Shown here: positions 25,009 to 32,215 of the stretch, one piece after another
Numbering within the stretch: position 1 is the stretch's first letter
Layout: each line of letters begins with the position of its first letter
Assembly (NCBI RefSeq): GCF_036346855.1
Contig: NZ_CP107842.1
Location: forward strand, 41,772 to 105,771
Source: Streptomyces europaeiscabiei
GTDB taxonomy: Bacteria > Actinomycetota > Actinomycetes > Streptomycetales > Streptomycetaceae
DNA: 64,000 nucleotides
Direction: 5' to 3'
Notes under the pieces: model-generated
The model's database searches: none
Told to the model about the DNA's origin: nothing
The model's input: the letters and a program-made list of their open reading frames with translations, nothing else
Translations under genes and position numbers: made by a program

Positions 25009-25191
25009 ATGAACAGTAACAAGGACAGCGGTCATGGAGACAGGTGGTCGAGCCGACTGGCCCGCTACCTGCGGGAATGGCGCGTCCGGCATGGCCGGAC
25101 CGTACACAGGCAGATGATCCGCGGAGCGTCGTACAGCCTCGGCAGCGGGGCGGTAAGCCTGCTGCTCATCTGGTTCGAAGCGCGCCGCTGA
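25009..25191 (+). CDS. 60-aa basic small protein
   Basis: ATG at 25009 follows GAGAGG. The sequence is strongly basic (SSRLARYLREWRVRHGRTVHRQMIRG) with a hydrophobic C-terminal helix (YSLGSGAVSLLLIWFEARR). It is followed by a strong terminator hairpin, so it forms its own unit, much like the 40-aa gene at 3866. Possibly a membrane-active peptide; no family recognised. Confidence 0.55.
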   Translation: MNSNKDSGHGDRWSSRLARYLREWRVRHGRTVHRQMIRGASYSLGSGAVSLLLIWFEARR

Positions 25192-25208
25192 CCCACTGAG
25201 TAGGTCAA

Positions 25209-25242
25209 CGATGGCCCCTACGGACTTCCGTGGGGGCCATCG
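25209..25242 (+). terminator. terminator after the 60-aa gene
   Basis: CGATGGCCCC(T)ACGGA pairs with TCCGT(G)GGGGCCATCG, a near-perfect hairpin, followed by GCTTTGGTT. Confidence 0.65.
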
Positions 25243-25287
25243 GCTTTGGTTCTGCGGCCCTTGCATCTGAGTGGCAGAACCGGCCGG

Positions 25288-25836
25288 TCACGCCGGGCCG
25301 GACTGCCGTGCGTCGTCCATCGCCTGGGCGAACTCCGGGTCACGGCGGCGGCGTTGGTAGATCGCGACGGGGGTGATCCCGGCGGCCGCCGCGGCGCCCT
25401 TCACCGTGGCGGCGGGCGTGCGCAGCTCGTCGAGGAACCGGGCCACCCGCTCGGGGGTGAGCCGGGTCTGACGGGTGCGGTGGTACAGGGCGGACGCCTC
25501 CCGTACTGCCGTGCAGGCGTGGGCGTATGCCGGGTCGCGTCCCCGCCACCCGCCCACGTGACCGCCGCCCATGATCTGCTCTGCCAGGCTCGGGGCGACC
25601 CCCAGGGCGAGGAGTCGCAGATACTCGGCGCGGGCGGTCCGCCCCTGCTCGGCGATCGCGTCCGGGTCGCGGCCCGCGAGGGCGATCACGAGCCGGGTGT
25701 CCGTGCGGGCCGTCGCCCACACGGCCGCCAGGTCGAGCCGCAGGTCTGCGGCCGCCTCGTCCAGCGGCCGGCCGTGCCGTAGCGCGGTGATCAGCTGTGC
25801 TGACTGTCTGGCGGTGAGTCGGGCGGTTCCGGTCAT
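25288..25836 (-). CDS. HTH protein resembling phage terminase small subunits
   Basis: 182 aa from ATG at 25836. Helical throughout, with an N-terminal HTH-like stretch (LTARQSAQLITALRHGRPLDEAAADLRL). The C-terminal segment VKGAAAAAGITPVAIYQRRRRDPEFAQAMDDARQ has the pattern of terminase-small-subunit or transposase-like HTHs. There is no phage context, so a DNA-binding accessory role is more likely. It converges with the 60-aa unit and is downstream of the RiPP operon, though 120 bases separate them. Confidence 0.5.
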   Translation of the reverse strand: MTGTARLTARQSAQLITALRHGRPLDEAAADLRLDLAAVWATARTDTRLVIALAGRDPDAIAEQGRTARAEYLRLLALGVAPSLAEQIMGGGHVGGWRGRDPAYAHACTAVREASALYHRTRQTRLTPERVARFLDELRTPAATVKGAAAAAGITPVAIYQRRRRDPEFAQAMDDARQSGPA

Positions 25837-25958
25837 GCCCGCACCCTACGAGCGGGGCGCGGCTTCCAGTCTCTGGCAAGGGCCTGGGACGTGGCCGTGC
25901 CCCGCCGGGCTTCCCGTGAGGGGCCTGGCGGGGCACGGCGTGTCCGGCGAGGAGGGGG

Positions 25959-26813
25959 TCAGGCGGCGAACGCCACGTAAGAGCCGACTGTGAGGCCGGA
26001 GAAGGTGATGAGCTGGCGGGGCTTCAGACAGGTGAAGGCGGCGTGCATCGCGATGCCGGCGGCGATGGCGTACGGCATCGTCTGCGGGATGAGCAGTGCG
26101 GGGGGCAGGGCGATTTCCGCGGTGATGACGGTGGCGGCCGCCAAGCGCCAGAGTCGGACATCGCGGTCGGTGAGGTTGCCCATGTGGCGGCGGACGACTC
26201 CGGGGATGGCGTGCTGGCCCCGGTAGGGCAACTGGTCTTTGACCTGGGTGTAGGTGTGGACCCATTGGGCCAGGTAGAGGCCGGTGCGGAACTGCTGTGA
26301 GCGGAGTTTGTGCCAGGCGCTGTTCCAGTAGACATCCGTCGTGATCAGCACGAGGAGACACAGGGACCAGGTGTTGGCCGCGCTGGAGCCGTGCTCGATG
26401 TCCAGACCGTGACCGAGGTCGCCGGCGACCAACAGACAGGCCCCGGTCAACAAGGTGTAGCGAACGGCGTTGGGGCTCTTGAGGTAGAGAAGCTCCATCG
26501 CGGTGCCGGCCAGGACCATCACGAGCGCCGCCCGCGGCGCCAAACCGGCCGCCAGGGCGACGGCGGCCGCCGTGCGGGCGATCAGTACGGGGCGGTAGGC
26601 GCCGGTCAGGAGTCGGGCCCGTGCGGGGCCGAAGCGCTGTTCGGCGGCGTGGGTGCTGAGTGAGCCGGGGGTGAACCGGTCCCATCCGCCCTGGCCGAAG
26701 GAGAGGGCGAACCGCAGAGCACAGACGGTGCCGTAGACGATGCGGAACAGGTGCAACCGTCCGGGGTCGGTGGGGTGCTGGAACCCGGACGCGAGAGCGT
26801 CAACGAACCACAC
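25959..26813 (-). CDS. SdpB/HTTM-like integral membrane protein
   Basis: 284 aa from GTG at 26813. It contains several hydrophobic helices. An N-terminal LHLFRIVYGTVCALRFALSFG segment and the later TDVYWNSAWHKLRSQQFRTGLYLAQWV fit the SdpB / vitamin-K-carboxylase-like HTTM superfamily. In Bacillus, SdpB with SdpA matures the SdpC toxin. Here it closes the YcaO-TfuA operon, overlapping the preceding gene by 14 bases, so a role in maturation, export or self-protection of the peptide is likely. The catalytic residues of vitamin-K carboxylases are not evident. Confidence 0.6.
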   Translation of the reverse strand: MWFVDALASGFQHPTDPGRLHLFRIVYGTVCALRFALSFGQGGWDRFTPGSLSTHAAEQRFGPARARLLTGAYRPVLIARTAAAVALAAGLAPRAALVMVLAGTAMELLYLKSPNAVRYTLLTGACLLVAGDLGHGLDIEHGSSAANTWSLCLLVLITTDVYWNSAWHKLRSQQFRTGLYLAQWVHTYTQVKDQLPYRGQHAIPGVVRRHMGNLTDRDVRLWRLAAATVITAEIALPPALLIPQTMPYAIAAGIAMHAAFTCLKPRQLITFSGLTVGSYVAFAA

Positions 26814-27153
26814 TGTCGCTCACCTCGATCGGCTGCTCGCCCTGTACGGACAGGACGCGGCCGCGTCCGTCGATCCGGTCGTACCGGCCGGCGCCGGTCA
26901 GGTGGGTGATGATCGCCTGGAGCCGTTCGGGGCTGAGGAGGAAGCTGCCCGGGGAGAGGTACCGGTAGGGGTTCACCGGCTCGGTACGGCCGTCCTTGGT
27001 GCCGTCGAGGGTGATGATCGTGAACCTGGCGCGGCAGAACATTTTCCAGCGCAGCCACTTGCCGGGCAGGCTCGTGAACCCGGTGAACATCCACCCCACG
27101 AGGACGGCGGTGGCGGCAAGTTGGACAGCGGACAGCACAGAAGTCGCGTGCAT
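26800..27153 (-). CDS. small membrane protein of the RiPP operon
   Basis: 117 aa from ATG at 27153. One N-terminal membrane helix (VLSAVQLAATAVLVGWMFTGF), then a soluble domain RWKMFCRARFTIITLDGTKDGRTEPVNPYRYLSPGSFLL.... It is positioned like SdpA relative to SdpB (translationally overlapping), although I cannot see SdpA motifs. It probably works together with the following SdpB-like protein. Confidence 0.6.
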   Translation of the reverse strand: MHATSVLSAVQLAATAVLVGWMFTGFTSLPGKWLRWKMFCRARFTIITLDGTKDGRTEPVNPYRYLSPGSFLLSPERLQAIITHLTGAGRYDRIDGRGRVLSVQGEQPIEVSDSVVR

Positions 27154-27190
27154 GAAAGGGCCTCCGGGATGGGGAGGGTGACGTGGTGGG

Positions 27191-27212
27191 GGCGCCCCTG
27201 CGGTGGGGCGCC
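27191..27212 (-). terminator. hairpin between the dehydrogenase and the membrane genes
   Basis: GGCGCCCC (27191-27198) and GGGGCGCC (27205-27212) form a perfect 8-bp stem in the 65-base gap. No T-run follows, so it may weaken rather than end transcription. Confidence 0.45.
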
Positions 27213-27218
27213 GGGGGG

Positions 27219-28226
27219 TCAGTGCTCGGGCTTGGGGGGCCGCTGCATCAGTGCGGCGGCGGCCTGGTCGAGCGTGACCTTCTCGTGCAGGAGCGCGGAG
27301 ATGACGTCCGTGATCGGCATGTCGACGCCGTGGGCGCGGGCGAGTTCGAGGACCGCTTCAGCGGACTTGACGCCCTCGGTGGTCTGCCGGGTCGCGGCGG
27401 TGGCCTCGTCGACGCTCAGGCCGTGTCCGAGATGGGTGCCGAAGGTGCGGTTGCGTGAGCGCGGGGAGGAACAGGTGGCGACGAGGTCGCCGAGTCCGGC
27501 CAGGCCCGCGAGTGTGGCGGGGTTGGCGCCCATCGCCACGGCCAGGCGGGTGGTCTCCGCGAGTCCCCGGGTGATGAGCAAGGCCGTCGCGTTGTGGCCC
27601 AGACCCATGCCTGCGGCGATGCCCACGGCGAGCGCGATGACGTTCTTCACCGCGCCGCCCATCTCGCAGCCGACCATGTCGGTGCTGGTGTAGGGCCGGA
27701 AGTACGGGGTGAGGCATGCCGCCTGGACGCGCTCGGCGACGGCTTCGTTGGGGCAGGCGACGGTGGCGGCGGCCGGCTGGCTCTCCATGATCTCGCCCGC
27801 CAGGTTCGGCCCCGACAGCACCGCGATCCGGTCCGCCGGGATGCCGGTCACCTCGGCGATGATCTGGCTGGCCCGCTTCCCGCTTGCGGTCTCGATCCCC
27901 TTCATCAGCGACACGATCACGGTGTCCGGGCCGATGTGCGGCGCCCACGCGGTCAGGTTCGTGCGCAGGGCCTGGGCCGGGATGGAGAGTACGAGGTAGT
28001 CCGCGCCGTCCAGGGCGGCGGCCGGCTCCGTCGTGGCCGTGAGGAAGGCGGGCAGCTCGATCTCGGGGAAGTAGGCGGGGTTGCGGTGAGCGGTGTTGAT
28101 CGCGTCGGCGACCTCGGGGCGGCGGGCGTGCACGGTGACGTGTCCGCCGGCGTCCGCCATGACCTTGGCCATGGCGGTACCCCAGGACCCTGCCGAGAAC
28201 ACCGCCGTACGGCTGTTCTGGCTCAC
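27219..28226 (-). CDS. GpsA-like NAD(P)-dependent glycerol-3-phosphate dehydrogenase
   Basis: 335 aa from GTG at 28226, overlapping the methyltransferase stop (GTGA). Full-length member of the GpsA family. The Rossmann start reads FSAGSWGTAMAKV, with Ser in place of the first Gly of the usual GAGSWGTA. LSGPNLAGEI, GAVKNVIALA with the catalytic Lys194, and GLGDLVATCSSPRSRN are canonical. Housekeeping GpsA makes sn-glycerol-3-phosphate for lipids. Embedding in a RiPP operon suggests a dedicated reductive or glycerol-phosphate-related tailoring step. The substrate is unknown. Confidence 0.85.
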   Translation of the reverse strand: MSQNSRTAVFSAGSWGTAMAKVMADAGGHVTVHARRPEVADAINTAHRNPAYFPEIELPAFLTATTEPAAALDGADYLVLSIPAQALRTNLTAWAPHIGPDTVIVSLMKGIETASGKRASQIIAEVTGIPADRIAVLSGPNLAGEIMESQPAAATVACPNEAVAERVQAACLTPYFRPYTSTDMVGCEMGGAVKNVIALAVGIAAGMGLGHNATALLITRGLAETTRLAVAMGANPATLAGLAGLGDLVATCSSPRSRNRTFGTHLGHGLSVDEATAATRQTTEGVKSAEAVLELARAHGVDMPITDVISALLHEKVTLDQAAAALMQRPPKPEH

Positions 28227-29101
28227 TGCGGGGTCCTCTCGCTGGTCGCGGGGCCGTCACCGGGGCGGCCGGGCTCGGAAATCCTATCGGCCGCCCCGGC
28301 CTCGACATGCCGTGTTGGGGGGCGTCGCAGGGTCAGCAGAACGGCCCGTCGGCCGTGGAGGGCGGGCATCGTCCGGTGCGCCTCGTAGAGCATGTTCCGG
28401 GCCTGGACGTCGCCGAGTTCGCGCTGTAGGTCGTCGGCGTGCGCGAGCCACAGCTGATAGAGCCTCTCCCACATCGCGGGCTCGCCGGGGCGCTCGTCGA
28501 TGTGCTCCACGGTGAGACCGGCGGCGTGGGCTTGGTCCTCCCACACGGGTGTGGCGCCCTGCCTCGCCGACCGGGTGAGGGTCAGCCGGCCGCCGGGCGC
28601 GAGGATGCGGCCCAGCTCGCGCACGGCCTCGCCCCGGTCCTGGGTGAAGGAGAGGGTGTCGACGCAGACCACGCCGTGGGCACAGCCGTCGGGCAGGCCG
28701 GTGGCGTCCAGGGAGGCGACACGGAAGGCGGCACGGTCGGCGGGCACGAACCGGCTGCGGCGCTTGGTCGCACGGGTGAGGGCGACGGGCGAGATGTCGA
28801 TGCCTTCCAGCCGGAGGGCCAGGGCGCGGGCCAGCCACAGCCCGATGCCGCCGGTGCCACAGCCTGCGTCCACGAGCATCTGGCCGGGCCGCATCTTCAG
28901 CCGGGCGGTCATCAGCCCCAACAGCGGCCAGTCACACGAACTGGAGGCGGCGACCTCGTGCGGGTAGTCATCGCCCATCGCCGCCGCGTACAGGCGGGCG
29001 ACGAGATCGGTGCGGGCCCGCGCGGCGTGGAACGCGTCGAACTGGGCCGCCGGATCCGCGGTGGGTGGCAGGGGGGACGGGAGGTTGGTGGGGTGTGTCA
29101 T
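28223..29101 (-). CDS. class I SAM-dependent methyltransferase
   Basis: 292 aa from ATG at 29101, overlapping the YcaO stop (ATGA). VDAGCGTGGIGLWLARAL is motif I, followed by LEGIDISPVAL (motif II acidic residue) and CVDTLSFTQDRGEAVRELGRILAPGGRLTLT (motifs post-II/III). It belongs to the small-molecule/peptide branch. In this operon the likely substrate is the modified precursor peptide (N-, O- or S-methylation cannot be told). The C-terminal 30 residues are disordered. Confidence 0.85.
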   Translation of the reverse strand: MTHPTNLPSPLPPTADPAAQFDAFHAARARTDLVARLYAAAMGDDYPHEVAASSSCDWPLLGLMTARLKMRPGQMLVDAGCGTGGIGLWLARALALRLEGIDISPVALTRATKRRSRFVPADRAAFRVASLDATGLPDGCAHGVVCVDTLSFTQDRGEAVRELGRILAPGGRLTLTRSARQGATPVWEDQAHAAGLTVEHIDERPGEPAMWERLYQLWLAHADDLQRELGDVQARNMLYEAHRTMPALHGRRAVLLTLRRPPTRHVEAGAADRISEPGRPGDGPATSERTPQ

Positions 29102-30246
29102 CGGGGCATCGCCCTCCTGATCCGTGAGCGGGTACCGGGGCAGACGGCCTGCACGGCGTGGACGGGCAGGCCCGGCGCGGACAGGTCCAGGGCCACCGGC
29201 TCGTGTCCGGTGACGGTTTCGATCCGCTCGGCCACGTTCTTGATGTGGTCGGCGAACCCGCCGCCGGGCGGGGTGAGGTGGGCTGTCGCCTGCGGCCACG
29301 GCACACGTGCCTGAGGTGTCGCTGGCCGGTGCGGCGGGATGTTGAAGTCGGGGCTGTCGCTGGGCAGGTCGTCGCGGGTGCCGGCGATGGCGGTCACGCG
29401 GGATTGTGCGGCCTCGGTCAGTGCCCGGGTGGCCGCGATGCCGGGGCTGGTGTGGCACCCGCCGCCGGCGAACACGTGCGGATGGTCCTCCGACCACAGG
29501 TAGGCCACGCACACCGGCAGCCCGTACGGGCCGTCGACAAGCGCAAGTTCCACGTCCATCCCGGCGTCCGTGAGCCGGTCGATCACCTCTCGGCCGTCGG
29601 TGTCCCCGATGGTGTGGGGGGCGATCAGCCTCCGATTCCGTCCGCTGGCTTGCCCGTCCCGGTGCAACACGTCGCGCTCGACTACCTCGTACAGGGCGTG
29701 CAACAGGGCCTCGTCGCGGGTGTTGCCGCAGGCCAGGCCGGTGCTGGTCGCCCGCAGGAGATCAGGGGTCCAGTCCGGCCGCTGGGCTCGGCGGCGGACC
29801 AGATCGACCGGCACCAGTGCGGTCGTCCCGCTGAGCACGCGGGTGCCGGGGGTCCACTCCCACACGATCCGGGCCAGGGCATCCGCGCTATGAGGCACGG
29901 TCAGCGGCAGCGCGGCGACGGGGCAGTCCGGGGCGACCTCGGCGACCGGGCCGGCCGCGACGACCGGCAGTGGCTGCTCCACGTGCCACAGCTCGACGGC
30001 CTCCATGACCGCCGACAGTTTCGCCAGGTCGTCGGTAAGGCCCTTGCCCTGGGAGGTACTCAGGGTCAGGGAGTCGGGCCGGATCGCCGTCCACACCGGT
30101 AGTCCGATGCAATCCAGTCCGGTCAGCCGGGCCACACGGGTGATCCCGAACCCTGGCAGGTACGGGGCCAGGGCCCGCCATGTCTCCTCGGGCCGCCGGG
30201 CCCGCAGGGTGCCGGGCAGGGCCACCATGTCGTCATCGCCCGTCAC
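29098..30246 (-). CDS. YcaO-domain protein (TfuA-partnered, putative thioamidation)
   Basis: 382 aa. GTG at 30246 (VTGDDDMVALPG) follows GGGAGGCGGCCC and overlaps tfuA by 14 bases. SQGKGLTDDLAKLSAVMEAVE is the YcaO nucleotide/Mg site (SxGxG...SAxxEAxE). LACGNTRDEALLHALYEVVERD and TRALTEAAQSRV supply the further acidic and Arg residues. YcaO enzymes activate backbone amides with ATP; with a TfuA partner the known outcome is thioamide formation. There is no azoline-type E1-like partner. The C-terminus lacks a PxPxP tail. Confidence 0.88.
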   Translation of the reverse strand: MTGDDDMVALPGTLRARRPEETWRALAPYLPGFGITRVARLTGLDCIGLPVWTAIRPDSLTLSTSQGKGLTDDLAKLSAVMEAVELWHVEQPLPVVAAGPVAEVAPDCPVAALPLTVPHSADALARIVWEWTPGTRVLSGTTALVPVDLVRRRAQRPDWTPDLLRATSTGLACGNTRDEALLHALYEVVERDVLHRDGQASGRNRRLIAPHTIGDTDGREVIDRLTDAGMDVELALVDGPYGLPVCVAYLWSEDHPHVFAGGGCHTSPGIAATRALTEAAQSRVTAIAGTRDDLPSDSPDFNIPPHRPATPQARVPWPQATAHLTPPGGGFADHIKNVAERIETVTGHEPVALDLSAPGLPVHAVQAVCPGTRSRIRRAMPR

Positions 30247-31471
30247 GGGCCGCCTCCCTCTGCTCATCCATGAATCCGGGCATCAGCCGCTTCGCCGCCT
30301 CGACAGCGCGAGCCCCGCAGACGAGTCCGCGGGCGGACGCCTCGGCGTCGAACTCCTCAGCCGGGCACCCCCAGACCTGCCGCAGCGTCCGGCCGGTGAG
30401 CCCGCTGCACACCGCTGCGGTCGAGAAACCGGCCACGCTGCGGCGGGCCCGGTCGAGGGCCTCGGCATACCGAGCGACGGCCTGGCGGTCCTCGGGGGTC
30501 TCCTCGGCCAGCAACAGGGCCACGGTCTCCTCGTCGCGCAGGTCGAGCGCCGGGTGGAACACCTGATGGGCGGCCAGGCCCCCGCCGGTGACGTACCCCA
30601 GCCGCGTTCCGAGCGGCAGGCCCGGCCCGCGCTCGGGATGCATCGAGCGGTGTTCGAGGTAGGCCGTCCACGTCGTGCCGAACGTCGGGGCGTACACCTG
30701 CTGATAGATCAGGCGGTCCTCGGTGGACAGGTCCAGTCCGTCAACGCGGCTGCGGGCAAAGGCGTTTGACCAGCGGAGGAAGTGCGGCGTCCGCCACATC
30801 GGCGGCCCGGCGTTGGTCCTGGGCGCCGGACCGCGCAGGGCCGTGCGCACGGCGGCCAGGGCGTCGGTGCGCTTGAGGTCGCCGAAATGCCGGTCGTCAG
30901 CGCGCTGCTCGTCCAGCCACCGGGCGAACTCCCTCTCACCGTGGCGCCGGCACACGGCCCTCACGGCCGCCGCGGTGCGCTGCGGGTAGTAGACCTCGCG
31001 CAGGGCCTCCAACAACTCGGCGCCCCGCTCGATGCCCAGGACCCCGGCCGCGTCCGCCATCTTCAGAACGTGCCAGAGGTTGACCACCGGCCAGGTCAGC
31101 CCGTCCGCCCCCCAGTCCGGGGCCTGCCCCACCGCGACCTCGTCGTCTCCTTCGATCTCGCCGCGCACGTAGGCGGTGTAGATGTTGCCGACACCGAGCA
31201 TCCCGTGCAGCGCGAGCTCGGCGGCCCGCAGGGCGCCGATACTCGCCGCACCGATCACCTGCACCCCCCGGCCCATCGCGGCCAGGATCTCCTTGTGCCG
31301 CAACGCGGGGGCCTGGTGATACACACCGTCGATGATCACCACGGTGTCGCCGTCGGGGACCGATTCGGGGAACAGGTCGCCGTGCCGCACCGGCGGGCGG
31401 GGCCGTACCTCCGGCGCGGTCAGTAACGGCTCGGACCGTGGCAGGGTCGGCCCGACGAATACATGGATCAC
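30233..31471 (-). CDS. TfuA-like protein
   Basis: 412 aa. GTG at 31471 (VIHVFVGPTLPR) is preceded by GAGGAGGT. The signature HVFVGPTLP...RPPVRHGDLFPESVPDGDTVVIIDG is complete, as is EILAAMGRGVQVIGAASIGALRAAELALHGMLGVGNIY...DDEVAV. TfuA proteins accompany YcaO in thioamidated peptides and in McrA thioglycine formation, probably delivering sulfur or guiding the YcaO. The long C-terminal region (residues ~220-412) is helical. It follows the precursor gene across a strong hairpin. Confidence 0.88.
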   Translation of the reverse strand: MIHVFVGPTLPRSEPLLTAPEVRPRPPVRHGDLFPESVPDGDTVVIIDGVYHQAPALRHKEILAAMGRGVQVIGAASIGALRAAELALHGMLGVGNIYTAYVRGEIEGDDEVAVGQAPDWGADGLTWPVVNLWHVLKMADAAGVLGIERGAELLEALREVYYPQRTAAAVRAVCRRHGEREFARWLDEQRADDRHFGDLKRTDALAAVRTALRGPAPRTNAGPPMWRTPHFLRWSNAFARSRVDGLDLSTEDRLIYQQVYAPTFGTTWTAYLEHRSMHPERGPGLPLGTRLGYVTGGGLAAHQVFHPALDLRDEETVALLLAEETPEDRQAVARYAEALDRARRSVAGFSTAAVCSGLTGRTLRQVWGCPAEEFDAEASARGLVCGARAVEAAKRLMPGFMDEQREAARDGR

Positions 31472-31494
31472 TGCTGAAACCTCCTCCAAAGGGA

Positions 31495-31536
31495 GGGCGT
31501 CCCTCCCCGGCCACCGTCAGCCGGGGAGGGACGCCC
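31495..31536 (-). terminator. attenuator-like hairpin between precursor and tfuA
   Basis: Perfect 16-bp stem: 31495-31510 (GGGCGTCCCTCCCCGG) and 31521-31536 (CCGGGGAGGGACGCCC), with a 10-base loop. It stands 22 bases after the precursor stop and just before the tfuA ribosome site. Such partial terminators or mRNA stabilisers let the precursor be made in excess over its enzymes. Confidence 0.75.
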
Positions 31537-31558
31537 AGGTCAGAACAGCCGGTGAGGA

Positions 31559-31663
31559 CTACTCCTCGTCGTCGACGTCGATCGCGACGACCACGGGTTC
31601 GACGTTGATGTCCTCGGACGCCTCCACCATCGAGACAGCGGCTCGTGATGACTTGGCTTCCAT
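31559..31663 (-). CDS. putative RiPP precursor peptide, 34 aa
   Basis: ATG at 31663 follows GAAGGAGA. The product starts MEAKSSRAAVSMVEASEDIN and ends VEPVVVAIDVDDEE. It is highly acidic at the C-terminus and has no Cys, Trp or aromatic residue. Position (first in the YcaO-TfuA operon, before an attenuator), size and a good ribosome site all fit a precursor. The Val/Ile-rich stretch (EPVVVAIDV) is the likely region modified. It does not resemble thioviridamide-type cores, which end in His-Cys. No cleavage site can be fixed by eye. Confidence 0.7.
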   Translation of the reverse strand: MEAKSSRAAVSMVEASEDINVEPVVVAIDVDDEE

Positions 31664-31789
31664 GGGCTTCTCCTTCGTTGCTTGCGGCGGTACGGGCCGG
31701 TTGCCCGTACCGGTGGTACTGCGGGGCCCTCGGGGCTCTCGCCCGGCGGGTCCCGCCTGCCCGCCCAGGCAGGGGCGGGAAGCTTGGTG
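31664..31789 (-). promoter_or_regulatory. 5' region of the precursor gene with hairpins
   Basis: It contains GGTACGGG/CCCGTACC (31689-31696/31704-31711) and a GC-rich inverted repeat around 31757-31786. These could terminate the upstream three-gene unit or structure the precursor leader mRNA. A promoter was not assigned. Confidence 0.4.
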
Positions 31790-32215
31790 TCAGTCCTCGA
31801 TCCGGGGGATGCGCCGGGCGAGCCGGATGACGGCGTAGGCGTCGGTGTCGCCCACGTGTCCGCGTACGCCCCAGGTCGAGGGACGGGGCTGGAGGCTCAT
31901 CGGAGGCTCGGCGCTCGTAAGGCCCTCGGCGGTTCTCGCGCTGACCATCGCCTGGTGATCGGCCCAGCCGACGGCCACCTTCACGTAGGCACTGCGCCGG
32001 AAGCTCCCGGCGAACTCCCACGCGAGATCACCGAGGAGGTCGACGACAGCCGGTCTGAGCCCCCAGTGCGTGAACGCCTCCGTGACGGTGCCACGCACCA
32101 GCTCTTCGAGCTCTGGGCCTACAGGCCAGGTCCAGCGCAGGTATTCGCCCTGCGTGTGGGCTGGTCCCGCCGCATGCACGGGGGAGAGCGCAAGCGTGTC
32201 GTCAGTGACCTGCAT
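31790..32215 (-). CDS. hypothetical protein, third gene of the regulatory unit
   Basis: 141 aa from ATG at 32215, overlapping the ATPase gene by 14 bases. The central part LEELVRGTVTEAFTHWGLRPAVVDLLGDLAWEFAGSFRRSAYVKVAVGW resembles the first helices and strand of GHKL ATPases, but no nucleotide-binding box is present. A partner or degenerate relative of the preceding ATPase is possible. It ends 127 bases before the precursor gene. Confidence 0.55.
   Translation of the reverse strand: MQVTDDTLALSPVHAAGPAHTQGEYLRWTWPVGPELEELVRGTVTEAFTHWGLRPAVVDLLGDLAWEFAGSFRRSAYVKVAVGWADHQAMVSARTAEGLTSAEPPMSLQPRPSTWGVRGHVGDTDAYAVIRLARRIPRIED

Noticed and set aside
30936..32021. 361-codon minus frame overlapping TfuA and the precursor region
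   Set aside because: Arg/Gly-rich shadow. The TfuA frame and precursor have ribosome sites and recognisable motifs.
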